Of a stretch of DNA of 64,000 bases, positions 7,233-15,557 are shown one piece after another. Below the pieces are notes generated by a model, which was not told the DNA's origin, made no database searches, and was given only the letters and a program-made list of their open reading frames with translations. Position 1 is the stretch's first letter; each line of letters starts with the position of its first letter. This DNA is from Nocardioides litoris (lineage in GTDB: Bacteria > Actinomycetota > Actinomycetes > Propionibacteriales > Nocardioidaceae): assembly GCF_006346315.1 (NCBI RefSeq), contig NZ_VDMR01000001.1:1550001-1614000 (forward strand), given 5' to 3'. The translations under genes were made by a program, and so were the position numbers.

Positions 7233-8675
7233 ATGGCCGACCTCAGCGCCCTCACCAGCTCCGCCTACGCCCAGGCCCTCGAGGTGATCGCCTCGGTGGA
7301 GCCCCGCATCGCGGAGGCCACCAAGCAGGAGCTCGCCGACCAGCGCGGCTCCCTCAAGCTCATCGCCAGCGAGAACTACGCCTCGCCCGCGGTGCTGATG
7401 ACCATGGGCACCTGGTTCAGCGACAAGTACGCCGAGGGCACGGTCGGCCACCGCTTCTACGCGGGCTGCCAGAACGTCGACACGGTGGAGTCGCTCGCGG
7501 CCGAGCACGCGCGCGAGCTGTTCGGGGCGGAGTACGCCTACGTCCAGCCCCACTCGGGCATCGACGCCAACCTGGTCGCCTTCTGGTCGATCCTGGCCCA
7601 CCGCATCGAGGGCCCGTGGCTGCAGGAGGCCGGCAGCAAGAACGTCAACGAGCTCACCGACGAGGACTGGGAGTCCCTGCGCCGCGAGCTCGGCAACCAG
7701 CGGCTGCTGGGCATGAGCCTCGACGCGGGCGGCCACCTGACCCACGGCTTCCGGCCCAACATCAGCGGCAAGATGTTCCACCAGCAGCAGTACGGCACCG
7801 ACCCCGAGACCGGCCTGCTCGACTACGACGCGCTCGCCGCCAAGGCGCGCGAGTTCAAGCCGCTCGTGCTCGTCGCCGGCTACTCCGCCTACCCGCGGCG
7901 GGTCAACTTCGCCAAGGTCCGCGAGATCGCCGACGAGGTCGGTGCCACCTTCATGGTCGACATGGCCCACTTCGCCGGGCTGGTCGCCGGCAAGGTGTTC
8001 ACCGGCGACGAGGACCCCGTGCCCCACGCCCACGTCGTCACCTCCACCACCCACAAGTCCCTGCGCGGCCCCCGCGGCGGCATCGTGCTGGCCACCGAGG
8101 AGTACGCCCCCTCGGTCGACCGCGGCTGCCCGATGGTGCTCGGCGGCCCGCTGTCGCACGTCATGGCCGCCAAGGCCGTCGCGTTCGCCGAGGCCCGCCA
8201 GGAGTCGTTCCGCACCTACGCCCAGCAGGTCGCCGACAACGCCAAGTCGCTGGCCGAGGGCTTCCTGACGCGCGGTTCCACCCTGGTCACCGGGGGCACC
8301 GACAACCACCTCGTGCTGCTCGACGTGTCCTCCTACGGCCTGACCGGCCGTCAGGCCGAGTCGGCGCTGCTCGAGGCCGGTGTCGTCACCAACCGCAACT
8401 CCGTGCCCGCCGACCCCAACGGTGCCTGGTACACCTCCGGCATCCGCCTCGGCACGCCTGCCCTGACGACCCGCGGCTTCGGCCACGACGAGTTCGACCG
8501 GGTCGCCGAGCTGATCGTGCACGTCCTGGAGAACACCGAGGCCGGCACCACCAAGGCCGGCGGCCCCTCCAAGGCGTCGTACGTCCTGGCCGAGGGCGTG
8601 GCCGAGAAGGTCAAGGACGCCTCCGCCGAGATCCTCGACAGGCACCCGCTCTACCCGGGCCTCGAGCTCGCCTGA
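7233..8675 (+). CDS. glyA: Serine hydroxymethyltransferase
   Basis: PLP enzyme that converts serine and tetrahydrofolate to glycine and methylene-tetrahydrofolate. The Schiff-base lysine is K275 in [14 protein letters not shown]. Other marks are LIASENYAS, the [15 protein letters not shown] loop and [12 protein letters not shown]. At 480 residues it is longer than the common form of about 420. The extra length is an insert around residues 124-160 ([20 protein letters not shown]) plus a C-terminal extension, as seen in the longer actinobacterial GlyA variant. It stands alone, with a likely leaderless promoter, and is convergent with the response regulator gene downstream. Confidence 0.95.
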   Translation: MADLSALTSSAYAQALEVIASVEPRIAEATKQELADQRGSLKLIASENYASPAVLMTMGTWFSDKYAEGTVGHRFYAGCQNVDTVESLAAEHARELFGAEYAYVQPHSGIDANLVAFWSILAHRIEGPWLQEAGSKNVNELTDEDWESLRRELGNQRLLGMSLDAGGHLTHGFRPNISGKMFHQQQYGTDPETGLLDYDALAAKAREFKPLVLVAGYSAYPRRVNFAKVREIADEVGATFMVDMAHFAGLVAGKVFTGDEDPVPHAHVVTSTTHKSLRGPRGGIVLATEEYAPSVDRGCPMVLGGPLSHVMAAKAVAFAEARQESFRTYAQQVADNAKSLAEGFLTRGSTLVTGGTDNHLVLLDVSSYGLTGRQAESALLEAGVVTNRNSVPADPNGAWYTSGIRLGTPALTTRGFGHDEFDRVAELIVHVLENTEAGTTKAGGPSKASYVLAEGVAEKVKDASAEILDRHPLYPGLELA

Positions 8676-8721
8676 CGGACCCGGGCGCGGCGGCTTCCCG
8701 TCGGGAGTGGCCCACCAGCCA

Positions 8722-8780
8722 CACTCCTGCGACGGAACTGCCACTCCTGGCGGGGAGTTACCTGCCAGAAGTGGCAGTTT
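8722..8780. repeat. Structured 59-base repeat, copy 1 (glyA / response regulator convergent gap)
   Basis: A 59-base element that recurs at 55046-55104 with 49 of 59 identities. It folds into a long hairpin, AACTGCCAC pairing with GTGGCAGTT and continuing inward. One stem pair is changed on both sides between the copies (G-C here, C-G there). Both copies lie between convergent genes. The rest of the 151-base gap holds a short TCCGGTTAACCGGA palindrome and no gene. Confidence 0.6.
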
Positions 8781-8826
8781 CTCCGGTTAACCGGAGGTTT
8801 TCCCGGCGGGGCAGGCGGGCGCACCC

Positions 8827-9504
8827 TCACGCCCGCCGGTACTCCACCTCCGGACGCCCACCGCCGCCGTACCGCTGGCCGCGCACCAGGACGCCGGTGT
8901 CGGCGAGGTGCTCGAGGTAGCGGCGGGCGGTGACGCGTGAGGAGCCGACGAGGGCCGCGACCTCCGAGGCCGAGACGGGGTGCTCGGCGCCCCGGACCGC
9001 GGCGGTGACGTCGCGGAGGGTCTCGGGGCTCATGCCCTTGGGCAGCGCCGGGGCGCTGGTGCGCAGCGTCGAGAGCATCCGGTCGACCTCGTCCTGGGCG
9101 ATGTCGCCAGAGGCGGACTCGAGGCCGCGGCGGTACTCGGCGTACTGCTCGAGCCGCGCGCGGAACGTCGCGAAGGTGAACGGCTTGAGCAGGTAGAGGA
9201 CGACGCCGTGGGCGACGGCGTGGCGCACCACGTCGCTGTCGCGAGCGGCGGTGACCGCGATGACGTCGACGAGGTCGCCGCCGGCGCGCAGGCGCTGCAG
9301 CAGGCCGAGCCCGTGGCCGTCGGGCAGGTGCATGTCGAGCAGCACCAGGTCGACCTCGCGGTCGCGCTCGAGGAAGCGGGCGGCGTCGCCGGCCGACCGG
9401 GCGACGCCGCCCAGCTCGAAGCCCGGCACCCGCCCGACGTACGTCGCGTGCGCCTCGGCGGCGAGCTCCTCGTCCTCGACGACGAGCACCCGGAAGCCGC
9501 TCAT
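8827..9504 (-). CDS. Response regulator, CitB/DcuR (DpiA) family
   Basis: 225 residues. The N-terminal receiver has acidic pocket VEDEE (around residues 9-13), phosphoacceptor Asp in LLDMHLPD (about 57), conserved Thr/Ala in IAVTAARD and Lys in LKPFTF. The C-terminal half has a winged-helix DNA-binding region (SASEVAALVGSSRVTARRYLEHL) typical of CitB/DcuR/DctR regulators. It is translationally coupled (ATGA overlap) to the sensor kinase upstream and stands divergent from dctA. It probably activates dctA when C4-dicarboxylates are sensed. Confidence 0.92.
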   Translation of the reverse strand: MSGFRVLVVEDEELAAEAHATYVGRVPGFELGGVARSAGDAARFLERDREVDLVLLDMHLPDGHGLGLLQRLRAGGDLVDVIAVTAARDSDVVRHAVAHGVVLYLLKPFTFATFRARLEQYAEYRRGLESASGDIAQDEVDRMLSTLRTSAPALPKGMSPETLRDVTAAVRGAEHPVSASEVAALVGSSRVTARRYLEHLADTGVLVRGQRYGGGGRPEVEYRRA

Positions 9505-11084
9505 GCGTCGGCCCCCAGCGTCACCGTGAAGGTGGCGCCGCCGAGCGCCGACCGGTCGATCCGCACCTCGCCACCGTGGCGCCGCGCGACCTGCCCGACC
9601 AGCGCGAGGCCGACGCCGCGGCCCTCCGCCTTGGTGGTCCAGCCGCGCTCGAGCACGTGCACCGCCTCGTCGTCGGAGAGGCCGGGACCGCTGTCGTCGA
9701 CGCGTACGACGGGCCGCCCGGACTCCGCGTCGAGCTCGACGGCGACCCGGCGGACGGCGGCGCCCTCGCGGTCGGCCACGGCGTCGAACGCGTTGTCGAC
9801 CAGGTTGCCGATGACCGTGACCAGGTCGCGGCCGGGGACGTCGGTGGGCGGCAGGTGGCCCGAGACGTCCAGCTCGATCCCGCGCTCGCGGGCCTCGGCG
9901 CTCTTGCCGAGCAGCAGGGCGGCCACCACCGGGTCACCGGTGGCGTCGACGACCTCGTCGGCCAGCCGCTGGGTGAGCTCGAGCTCCTCGGTGGCGAACG
10001 CGACGGCCTGCTCGGGCCGCCCCATCTCGACCAGCGACACGACGGTGTGCAGCCGGTTGGCGGCCTCGTGGGTCTGGGCGCGCAGGGAGTCGGTCAGGCC
10101 GCGGACGACGTCGAGCTCGCCGGTGACCGACCGCAGCTCGGTGTGGTCGCGCAGGCTGACCACCGCGCCGACGTCGCGGCCCCGCCAGGAGGCGGGGGAG
10201 GAGGAGACGACGAGGAGGCGGTCGCCGGCGGCGTACACGTCGTCGGCCTCGGCCGTGCTGCCCTGCGCCGCCTCGACCAGCCCGGGTGGGAGGCCGAGGT
10301 CGGCGAGCAGCCGGCCCTCGGCGTCGTCGGGCAGGTCGAGCAGCCGGCGGGCCTCGTCGTTGACCAGCTGCACCCGGCCGTCAGGGTCGACGAGCAGCAG
10401 GCCCTCGCGGACGGCGTGCAGCACGGCGTTGTAGTACTCGTACATCCGGGCCATCTCCAGCTCGCCCATGCCGTGGGTCTGGCGGCGCAGCCGCCGGCTG
10501 ACCAGCCAGGCGCCGGTGAGGCCCACCGCGAGCACGACGCCGGCCGCGACGGCGATGGCCGCGAGGTCGTCGCGCAGCCGCCGGTCGATCGCGGTGACGG
10601 TGATGCCGACCGAGACCAGCGCGACCACGGCGTCGCCCCGCTGCCCGCGACCGGTGTCGACGACGGGCACGACGGCCCGCATCGAGGGGCCGAGGGTGCC
10701 GGCGTACTCCTGGGTGAAGGCCTCGCCCTGCGGCGCCCGGCCGAGGTCGCCGATGAACGGCTTGCCGATGTTGGCGGGGTCGGGGTGGGTGTAGCGCGTG
10801 CGGTCGGGCGCCATGATCGTCACGAAGTCGACGTCGGTGTCGCGACGCACCCGCTCGGCGAAGGGCTGGAGCTCGGCCGACGGGTCCGCGGTGGCCAGGG
10901 CGGTCAGCACCGCGGGGGAGTCGGCCACCGAGCGGGCGATGGCCAGCGCCTGCGACGTCGCGTCGGTCCGGGCGTCGCGCCGGGCGTCGTACGCCGCCAG
11001 CCCGAGCGAGGCCACGACCAGGGCGACCACGACGAGCACCTGGAGCGCCAGCACCTGGCGGGCGACGGGGACGGGGCGGCTCAC
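9501..11084 (-). CDS. Sensor histidine kinase, CitA/DcuS family
   Basis: 527 residues from the GTG at 11084, which has GGTGAGGA about 7 bases upstream; an alternative GTG at 11102 adds six residues. Layout is a TM helix (about 10-33), an extracytoplasmic PAS-like sensor (to about 180, with the FVTIMAPDRTRYTHP motif of the CitA family), a second TM (about 181-203), a cytoplasmic PAS domain, then the kinase core. The phospho-His is in LRAQTHEAANRLHT, the N-box in VIGNLVDNAFDAV, and the G-boxes in VDDSGPGL and GRGVGLALV. It likely senses extracellular C4-dicarboxylates or citrate for the neighbouring dctA. Confidence 0.92.
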   Translation of the reverse strand: MSRPVPVARQVLALQVLVVVALVVASLGLAAYDARRDARTDATSQALAIARSVADSPAVLTALATADPSAELQPFAERVRRDTDVDFVTIMAPDRTRYTHPDPANIGKPFIGDLGRAPQGEAFTQEYAGTLGPSMRAVVPVVDTGRGQRGDAVVALVSVGITVTAIDRRLRDDLAAIAVAAGVVLAVGLTGAWLVSRRLRRQTHGMGELEMARMYEYYNAVLHAVREGLLLVDPDGRVQLVNDEARRLLDLPDDAEGRLLADLGLPPGLVEAAQGSTAEADDVYAAGDRLLVVSSSPASWRGRDVGAVVSLRDHTELRSVTGELDVVRGLTDSLRAQTHEAANRLHTVVSLVEMGRPEQAVAFATEELELTQRLADEVVDATGDPVVAALLLGKSAEARERGIELDVSGHLPPTDVPGRDLVTVIGNLVDNAFDAVADREGAAVRRVAVELDAESGRPVVRVDDSGPGLSDDEAVHVLERGWTTKAEGRGVGLALVGQVARRHGGEVRIDRSALGGATFTVTLGADA

Positions 11085-11174
11085 GTGACCATCCTCACCC
11101 ACGACCGCTCGACAGCCCCCCGTACGGGTGGAACCGAGGAGGTGACCCGCGTCATGTACTCAACGACCACAAGG

Positions 11175-11188
11175 GTGACCGCGGTCAC
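11175..11188. promoter_or_regulatory. CRP-like palindrome GTGA-N6-TCAC upstream of dctA
   Basis: GTGACCGCGGTCAC is a perfect 14-base palindrome that fits the CRP core GTGA-N6-TCAC. It lies 58 bases upstream of the dctA start, in the dctA/kinase divergent region. A looser copy (GTGACCCGCGTCAT) lies about 35 bases further upstream. The same core recurs ahead of the sugar ABC operon at 31908. Confidence 0.5.
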
Positions 11189-11245
11189 ATGGTCCGCGAA
11201 CCTCGGGATGGCCGGGAAGCGCCCGGCTCGGCACCAGGAGGCACG

Positions 11246-12625
11246 ATGAGCTCGACGAGGACGACGACGGACAAGCAGAAGGTCCGCGACCGGACCCACT
11301 ACCTCTACATCGCGGTCATCGCCGCGGTGGCGGCCGGCATCGCGATCGGGCTCCTGTTCCCGTCGTTCGCGGTCGAGCTCAAGCCGCTCGGCACCGCGTT
11401 CGTCGGGCTGATCAAGATGATGATCCAGCCGGTCATCTTCTGCACGATCGTGCTCGGCGTCGGCTCGGTGGCCAACGCGGCCCGGGTCGGCAAGGTGGGC
11501 GGCCTCGCGCTCGTCTACTTCATCTCGATGTCGACCTTCGCCCTGGCCATCGGCATGGTCGTCGGCAACCTGCTGCACCCCGGCGACAACCTCCAGCTCT
11601 CCGAGGCGGCCCGTGCGTCCGGCCAGGAGCAGGCCACCGACGGCCACGGCAGCACCACCGACTTCCTGCTGGGCATCATCCCGGACTCGATGCTCTCCTC
11701 GCTGACCTCCGGCGACGTGCTGCAGACGCTGATGGTGGCGCTCCTCGTCGGCTTCGCCCTGCAGGGCATGGGCCGCTCGGGCGAGCCGGTCCTGCGCGGC
11801 ATCGGCCACGTCCAGCGCCTGGTCTTCCGGGTGCTCGCGATGATCATGTGGGCCGCCCCGGTCGGCGCCTTCGGCGCCATCGCCGCCGTCGTCGGCGAGA
11901 CCGGCGTCGACGCGCTCAAGAGCCTCGCCGTGCTGATGCTCGGCTTCTACATCACCTGCGCGCTGTTCGTCTTCGTCGTCCTCGGCACGCTGCTGAAGGT
12001 CACCACCGGCGTCAACGTCTTCTCGCTGCTGAAGTACCTCGGCCGCGAGTTCCTGCTCATCGTCTCGACCTCCTCCTCCGAGTCGGCCCTGCCGCGCCTG
12101 ATCGCCAAGATGGAGCACGCCGGCGTCGACAAGCCGACCGTGGGCGTCGTCGTCCCGACCGGCTACTCGTTCAACCTCGACGGCACTGCGATCTACCTGA
12201 CCATGGCCTCGATCTTCATCGCCGAGGCGCTGGGCACCCCGCTGTCGATCGGTGAGCAGATCTCCCTGCTGCTGTTCATGATGATCGCCTCCAAGGGCGC
12301 CGCGGGCGTGACCGGTGCCGGCATGGCCACCCTGGCCGGCGGCCTCAGCTCCCACCGCCCCGAGCTGGTCGACGGCGTCGGCCTCATCGTCGGCATCGAC
12401 CGGTTCATGTCCGAGGCCCGCGCGGTCACCAACTTCGCCGGCAACGCGATCGCCACCGTCATCATCGGCCACTGGACCGGCGGCCTGGACCGCAAGCAGC
12501 TCGACACCGTGCTCCGCGGCGACGACCCGTTCGACGAGCTGACCATGGTCGACGACCACGGCCACGGCGCCCCGGCCGAGTCCTCGTCGTACGACGACGC
12601 CAAGGACCCGCTCGCCAAGGTCTGA
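11246..12625 (+). CDS. dctA: C4-dicarboxylate transporter DctA (DAACS family)
   Basis: Sodium- or proton-coupled uptake of succinate, fumarate and malate, in the inner membrane. 459 residues with about eight TM helices plus re-entrant loops. Family motifs are the serine-rich loop STSSSESALPR, GYSFNLDGTAIYLTMA and the C-terminal FAGNAIATVIIGHW. It is longer than the typical 430 because of a charged N-terminus and a His/Ser/Asp-rich C-terminal tail. ATG with CAGGAGG upstream. It is divergent from a CitA/CitB-type two-component pair that probably controls it, with a CRP-like site in the promoter region. Confidence 0.95.
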   Translation: MSSTRTTTDKQKVRDRTHYLYIAVIAAVAAGIAIGLLFPSFAVELKPLGTAFVGLIKMMIQPVIFCTIVLGVGSVANAARVGKVGGLALVYFISMSTFALAIGMVVGNLLHPGDNLQLSEAARASGQEQATDGHGSTTDFLLGIIPDSMLSSLTSGDVLQTLMVALLVGFALQGMGRSGEPVLRGIGHVQRLVFRVLAMIMWAAPVGAFGAIAAVVGETGVDALKSLAVLMLGFYITCALFVFVVLGTLLKVTTGVNVFSLLKYLGREFLLIVSTSSSESALPRLIAKMEHAGVDKPTVGVVVPTGYSFNLDGTAIYLTMASIFIAEALGTPLSIGEQISLLLFMMIASKGAAGVTGAGMATLAGGLSSHRPELVDGVGLIVGIDRFMSEARAVTNFAGNAIATVIIGHWTGGLDRKQLDTVLRGDDPFDELTMVDDHGHGAPAESSSYDDAKDPLAKV

Positions 12626-12660
12626 CGCTCGGCCGGCGCGAGCCGCCTCACACCTCCACC

Positions 12661-12700
12661 GGCGGGTGGGCGCGGGTCCCCGGACCCGGGCCCACCCGCC
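12661..12700 (+). terminator. Strong hairpin downstream of dctA
   Basis: A 40-base near-perfect inverted repeat (outer arms GGCGGGTGGGC / GCCCACCCGCC, inner arm GGGTCC / GGACCC, one mismatch) beginning 36 bases after the dctA stop. There is no T-run, so it may end transcription with Rho or protect the mRNA end. Confidence 0.55.
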
Positions 12701-12714
12701 GTTAGCGTGTCCGG

Positions 12715-13731
12715 GTGAGCAGCGAGACGACGACGAGGGCGCCCGCGGTGCACCCGGTCCGTCGGCTGCTCGACCGGCTGCTCGTCCGGGCCCGCGCCGT
12801 GGCCCACCTGCTCTGGCGGATCGTCGTCACCACGGTCGGCTCCTGCCTGCGGCACCGGGTCACCGGCCTCGCCGCCGAGGGCGCCTTCTTCGCGGTGGTC
12901 TCCGTGCCGCCGCTCGTCTTCGCGCTGGCCGGCGCCGTCGGCTACGTCTCCGAGCAGTTCAGCGCCGCCCAGGTCGCCGACGTCGAGCGGGCCGTGATCG
13001 AGCTGTGCTCCCGGTTCCTCACCGAGGGCGCGGTCGACCAGGTCGTCGCGCCGACGATGGACGACGTGCTCGGCGGCGGGCGCCTCGACGTGATCTCCCT
13101 GGGCTTCGTGCTCGCGCTGTGGTCCGGCTCCCGGGCCCTCAACGTCTTCGTCGACACCATCACGATCATGCACGGGCTCGGCGGGCACCGCGGGATCGTC
13201 AAGACCCGGGCCCTGTCCTTCGGCCTCTACCTCCTGGCCGTCCTCACCGGGGCCGTGTCGCTGCCGCTGGTCGTCGCCGGACCCCAGCTGGTGCGCGACG
13301 CGCTGCCGCCCCGGCTCGACGTGCTCATGTCGTTCTACTGGCCGCTCGTCGTCGCGCTGTGCATCTGCTTCCTGGCCACGCTCTACCACGTCGCCGTACC
13401 GGTGCGGACCAACTGGAGCTTCAACCTGCCCGGGGCGGTGTTCACCCTCGCCCTGTGGATCGTGGGCTCGTCGGTGCTGCGCTGGTTCCTCACCGTCACC
13501 GCCACCGACTCCACCTCGATCTACGGTCCGCTGGCCGCCCCGATCGCGGTGCTGCTGTGGCTCTACCTGCTCTCGATCGCCGTGCTCATCGGCGCGGCGG
13601 TCAACGCGGCCTTCGACGAGGTCTTCCCGCAGCAGACCACCACCCGGGCTCGACGGGAGCTCGTCGCCCGGTTGCGGACCGCCGTGACCCGCGAGGGGCG
13701 CGACGGCACGCCCCCGACCCCGATGGCCTAG
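12715..13731 (+). CDS. YihY/BrkB family inner membrane protein
   Basis: 338 residues with about six TM helices. The family core is seen: GLAAEGAFFAVVSVPPLVFAL near the N-terminus, LALWSGSRALNVFVDTI in the middle, and FNLPGAVFTLALW ... YGPLAAPIAVLLWLYL near the C-terminus. The family is named for a supposed ribonuclease BN, but it consists of integral membrane proteins of unsettled function. GTG start at 12715. It is followed closely by a potassium channel gene (10 bases), which may form an operon. Confidence 0.9.
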   Translation: MSSETTTRAPAVHPVRRLLDRLLVRARAVAHLLWRIVVTTVGSCLRHRVTGLAAEGAFFAVVSVPPLVFALAGAVGYVSEQFSAAQVADVERAVIELCSRFLTEGAVDQVVAPTMDDVLGGGRLDVISLGFVLALWSGSRALNVFVDTITIMHGLGGHRGIVKTRALSFGLYLLAVLTGAVSLPLVVAGPQLVRDALPPRLDVLMSFYWPLVVALCICFLATLYHVAVPVRTNWSFNLPGAVFTLALWIVGSSVLRWFLTVTATDSTSIYGPLAAPIAVLLWLYLLSIAVLIGAAVNAAFDEVFPQQTTTRARRELVARLRTAVTREGRDGTPPTPMA

Positions 13732-13741
13732 GTTCGGCGTC

Positions 13742-14839
13742 GTGGACGGGCAGGTCAGCGAGGCCGCGCTGCAGGCGCGGGGCAAGGTCAACCTCCCCGA
13801 GCGCCGCCGTTCACCGCTGTTCATCCTGGCCCGGCGGCTGCTGCTCGCCCTCGGCATCCTGGTCGGCACCGTGGCGCTGGTCTACCTCGACCGCGAGGGC
13901 TACCGCGACGGCAACGACCCGACCAACACCATCAGCCTCATCGACGCGATCTACTACACGACCGTCACGCTCAGCACGACCGGGTACGGCGACATCGCCC
14001 CGGTCAGCGACGGCGCCCGGCTGGTCAACGCGTTCGTCATCACCCCCGCCCGCATCGGGTTCCTGGTGCTCCTCATCGGCACCACCCTGGAGGTCCTCGC
14101 CTCGCAGGGCCGTGAGCTCGTGCGCATCTCGCGCTGGAGGAAGAACATGGGCCACCACGTGGTCGTCGTCGGCTACGGCACCAAGGGCCGCAGCGCCGTC
14201 CAGACCCTCATCGGCAACGGGTACGACGTCGAGAGCATCGTCGTGGTCGACCCCAGCTCCACCGCGCTGGCCGAGGCGCACGCCGACGGCCTCGCGGTCG
14301 TCACCGGCGACGCGACCCGCCGCGAGGTGCTGCGCCGCGCCGGCGTCGCGACCGCCGACCAGGTCATCATCACCACCGACCGCGACGACTCCAACGTGCT
14401 CGCCACCCTCACGGTGCGCCAGCTCAGCCCCGACGCCTGGATCGTGGCCTCGGTGCGCGAGCAGGAGAACGCGCCGCTGATGCGCCAGTCGGGCGCCGAC
14501 TCGGTCATCACCTCCTCCGACGCCGTCGGCCGGCTCCTCGGCCTGTCGACCGTCTCGCCCATGCTCGGCACCGTCATGGAGGACCTGCTCTCCTACGGCG
14601 AGGGCCTCGAGGTCGCCGAGCGCGAGCTGCTCGTCTCCGAGGTCGGCAAGCAGCCCCAGTCGCTGCCCGACCAGGTCATCTCGGTCGTGCGCGACGAGAA
14701 GGTCTACCGGTATTTCGACCCCGTGGTCGCCCTGCTCGCCCGCGGCGACAAGCTGATCGTCGTTCGCCCGGCCAAGGAGCTGCCCTGGGCGCCTCGTCCG
14801 GGCACCCACAACGAGGAGTTCGCCACCGACGAGGACTGA
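13742..14839 (+). CDS. Potassium channel protein with TrkA-N (RCK) domain
   Basis: 365 residues. Two TM helices (about 26-48 and 92-113) flank a pore loop with the selectivity filter TTGYGD (residues 79-84). The cytoplasmic part starts with a Rossmann fold (HHVVVVGYGTKGRS) and the acidic end of beta-2 in VVVDPS, typical of RCK/TrkA-N domains that bind NAD or nucleotides, then a TrkA-C-like end. It should work as a tetramer gating K+ flux. Kup, another K+ system, lies 0.7 kb downstream on the other strand. GTG start just 10 bases after the YihY gene. Confidence 0.93.
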   Translation: MDGQVSEAALQARGKVNLPERRRSPLFILARRLLLALGILVGTVALVYLDREGYRDGNDPTNTISLIDAIYYTTVTLSTTGYGDIAPVSDGARLVNAFVITPARIGFLVLLIGTTLEVLASQGRELVRISRWRKNMGHHVVVVGYGTKGRSAVQTLIGNGYDVESIVVVDPSSTALAEAHADGLAVVTGDATRREVLRRAGVATADQVIITTDRDDSNVLATLTVRQLSPDAWIVASVREQENAPLMRQSGADSVITSSDAVGRLLGLSTVSPMLGTVMEDLLSYGEGLEVAERELLVSEVGKQPQSLPDQVISVVRDEKVYRYFDPVVALLARGDKLIVVRPAKELPWAPRPGTHNEEFATDED

Positions 14840-14845
14840 CCCCAC

Positions 14846-14884
14846 GGTGGTCGAGGAGGGACGAAGTCCCGTCTCGAGACCACC
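14846..14884. repeat. REP-like palindrome (GGTGGTCGAGGAG...CTCGAGACCACC)
   Basis: A 39-base imperfect palindrome whose arms GGTGGTC / GACCACC and GGGAC / GTCCC surround a GAA loop. It follows the K+ channel stop codon by 6 bases. The TCGAGGAG ... TCTCGAGACC pattern is of the type scattered through Nocardioides-like genomes. It lies in the convergent gap between the channel gene and the leftward DoxX-like gene, where it may also end transcription. Confidence 0.55.
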
Positions 14885-14905
14885 TGGCCGCAGCCTCGAA
14901 GCCCC

Positions 14906-15310
14906 TCACTCCTCGCGCCCGCGGCCCTTCCCGACCCAACCGCCGGCGTACAGCGCGAGGAGCACCAGCAGCGGTTGGAACGGCAGCCGCAGCAGCCGCT
15001 TGGTGTCGGTGTCGAGCCCGAACGCGTCGGTGCCCTCGACGTACTGCGCGATGTTGCCCGGGAAGATCGCGACGAAGAACGCCGCCAGCAGGCCGCCGAC
15101 GAGGCGTCGTCGGCGGGGGAGCGCGATGAAGGCGGCGCCGAGTCCGACCTCGACGACCCCCGAGGCGACGACCGTGAGGTCGGGGTCCACCGGGAACCAG
15201 TCGGGCACCTGGGCCTGGAACTCCTGGCGCTGGGTGGTCAGGTGCAGCGTCCCGGCCGCGACCATGAACGAGCTGAGAGCGATGCGGGCGACGGTGCGGG
15301 CGGCGGGCAT
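14906..15310 (-). CDS. DoxX-like small membrane protein
   Basis: 134 residues, four predicted TM helices (about 5-22, 45-62, 72-90, 108-125). It matches the DoxX/MauE-like four-helix pattern: RIALSSFMVAAGTLHLTT, VVASGVVEVGLGAAFIAL, LLAAFFVAIFPGNIAQYVEG, PLLVLLALYAGGWVGKG. The family includes quinol oxidase subunits and uncharacterised redox-associated membrane proteins; no redox partner is beside it here. ATG at 15310. It is insulated from kup upstream by two terminators. Confidence 0.75.
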   Translation of the reverse strand: MPAARTVARIALSSFMVAAGTLHLTTQRQEFQAQVPDWFPVDPDLTVVASGVVEVGLGAAFIALPRRRRLVGGLLAAFFVAIFPGNIAQYVEGTDAFGLDTDTKRLLRLPFQPLLVLLALYAGGWVGKGRGREE

Positions 15311-15334
15311 GCCGCCAGCCTAGGGAAAGAAGAA

Positions 15335-15372
15335 ACCGAGCCGCTGGCGTCTCGGGTCACCAGCGGCTCGGT
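15335..15372 (-). terminator. Intrinsic terminator, distal copy of a tandem pair
   Basis: 38-base hairpin with 13-base stem ACCGAGCCGCTGG / CCAGCGGCTCGGT, followed on the minus strand by TTTCTTCTTT. The sequence is identical, loop included, to the hairpin at 15443-15480. Confidence 0.8.
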
Positions 15373-15442
15373 GAGACCGAGGCTAGCGGGCCGCCGAGGG
15401 GCTCCGCAGCGAGATGCGAGAAGAAGTCGCAGGAAAAAAAGA

Positions 15443-15480
15443 ACCGAGCCGCTGGCGTCTCGGGTCACCAGCGGCTCGGT
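15443..15480 (-). terminator. Intrinsic terminator of kup, proximal copy of a tandem pair
   Basis: Same 38-base hairpin as 15335-15372, here followed on the minus strand by TCTTTTTTT, a canonical U-tract. It lies 77 bases after the kup stop codon. The two copies are 108 bases apart with unrelated sequence between them. Confidence 0.88.
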
Positions 15481-15557
15481 AGGTAAGACACTACGGGGCT
15501 CGGTGTCTGCGCGCAGCAGGTTCGCCCACGAAAGGCCGTGAAGATGTCGTGAAGGCC

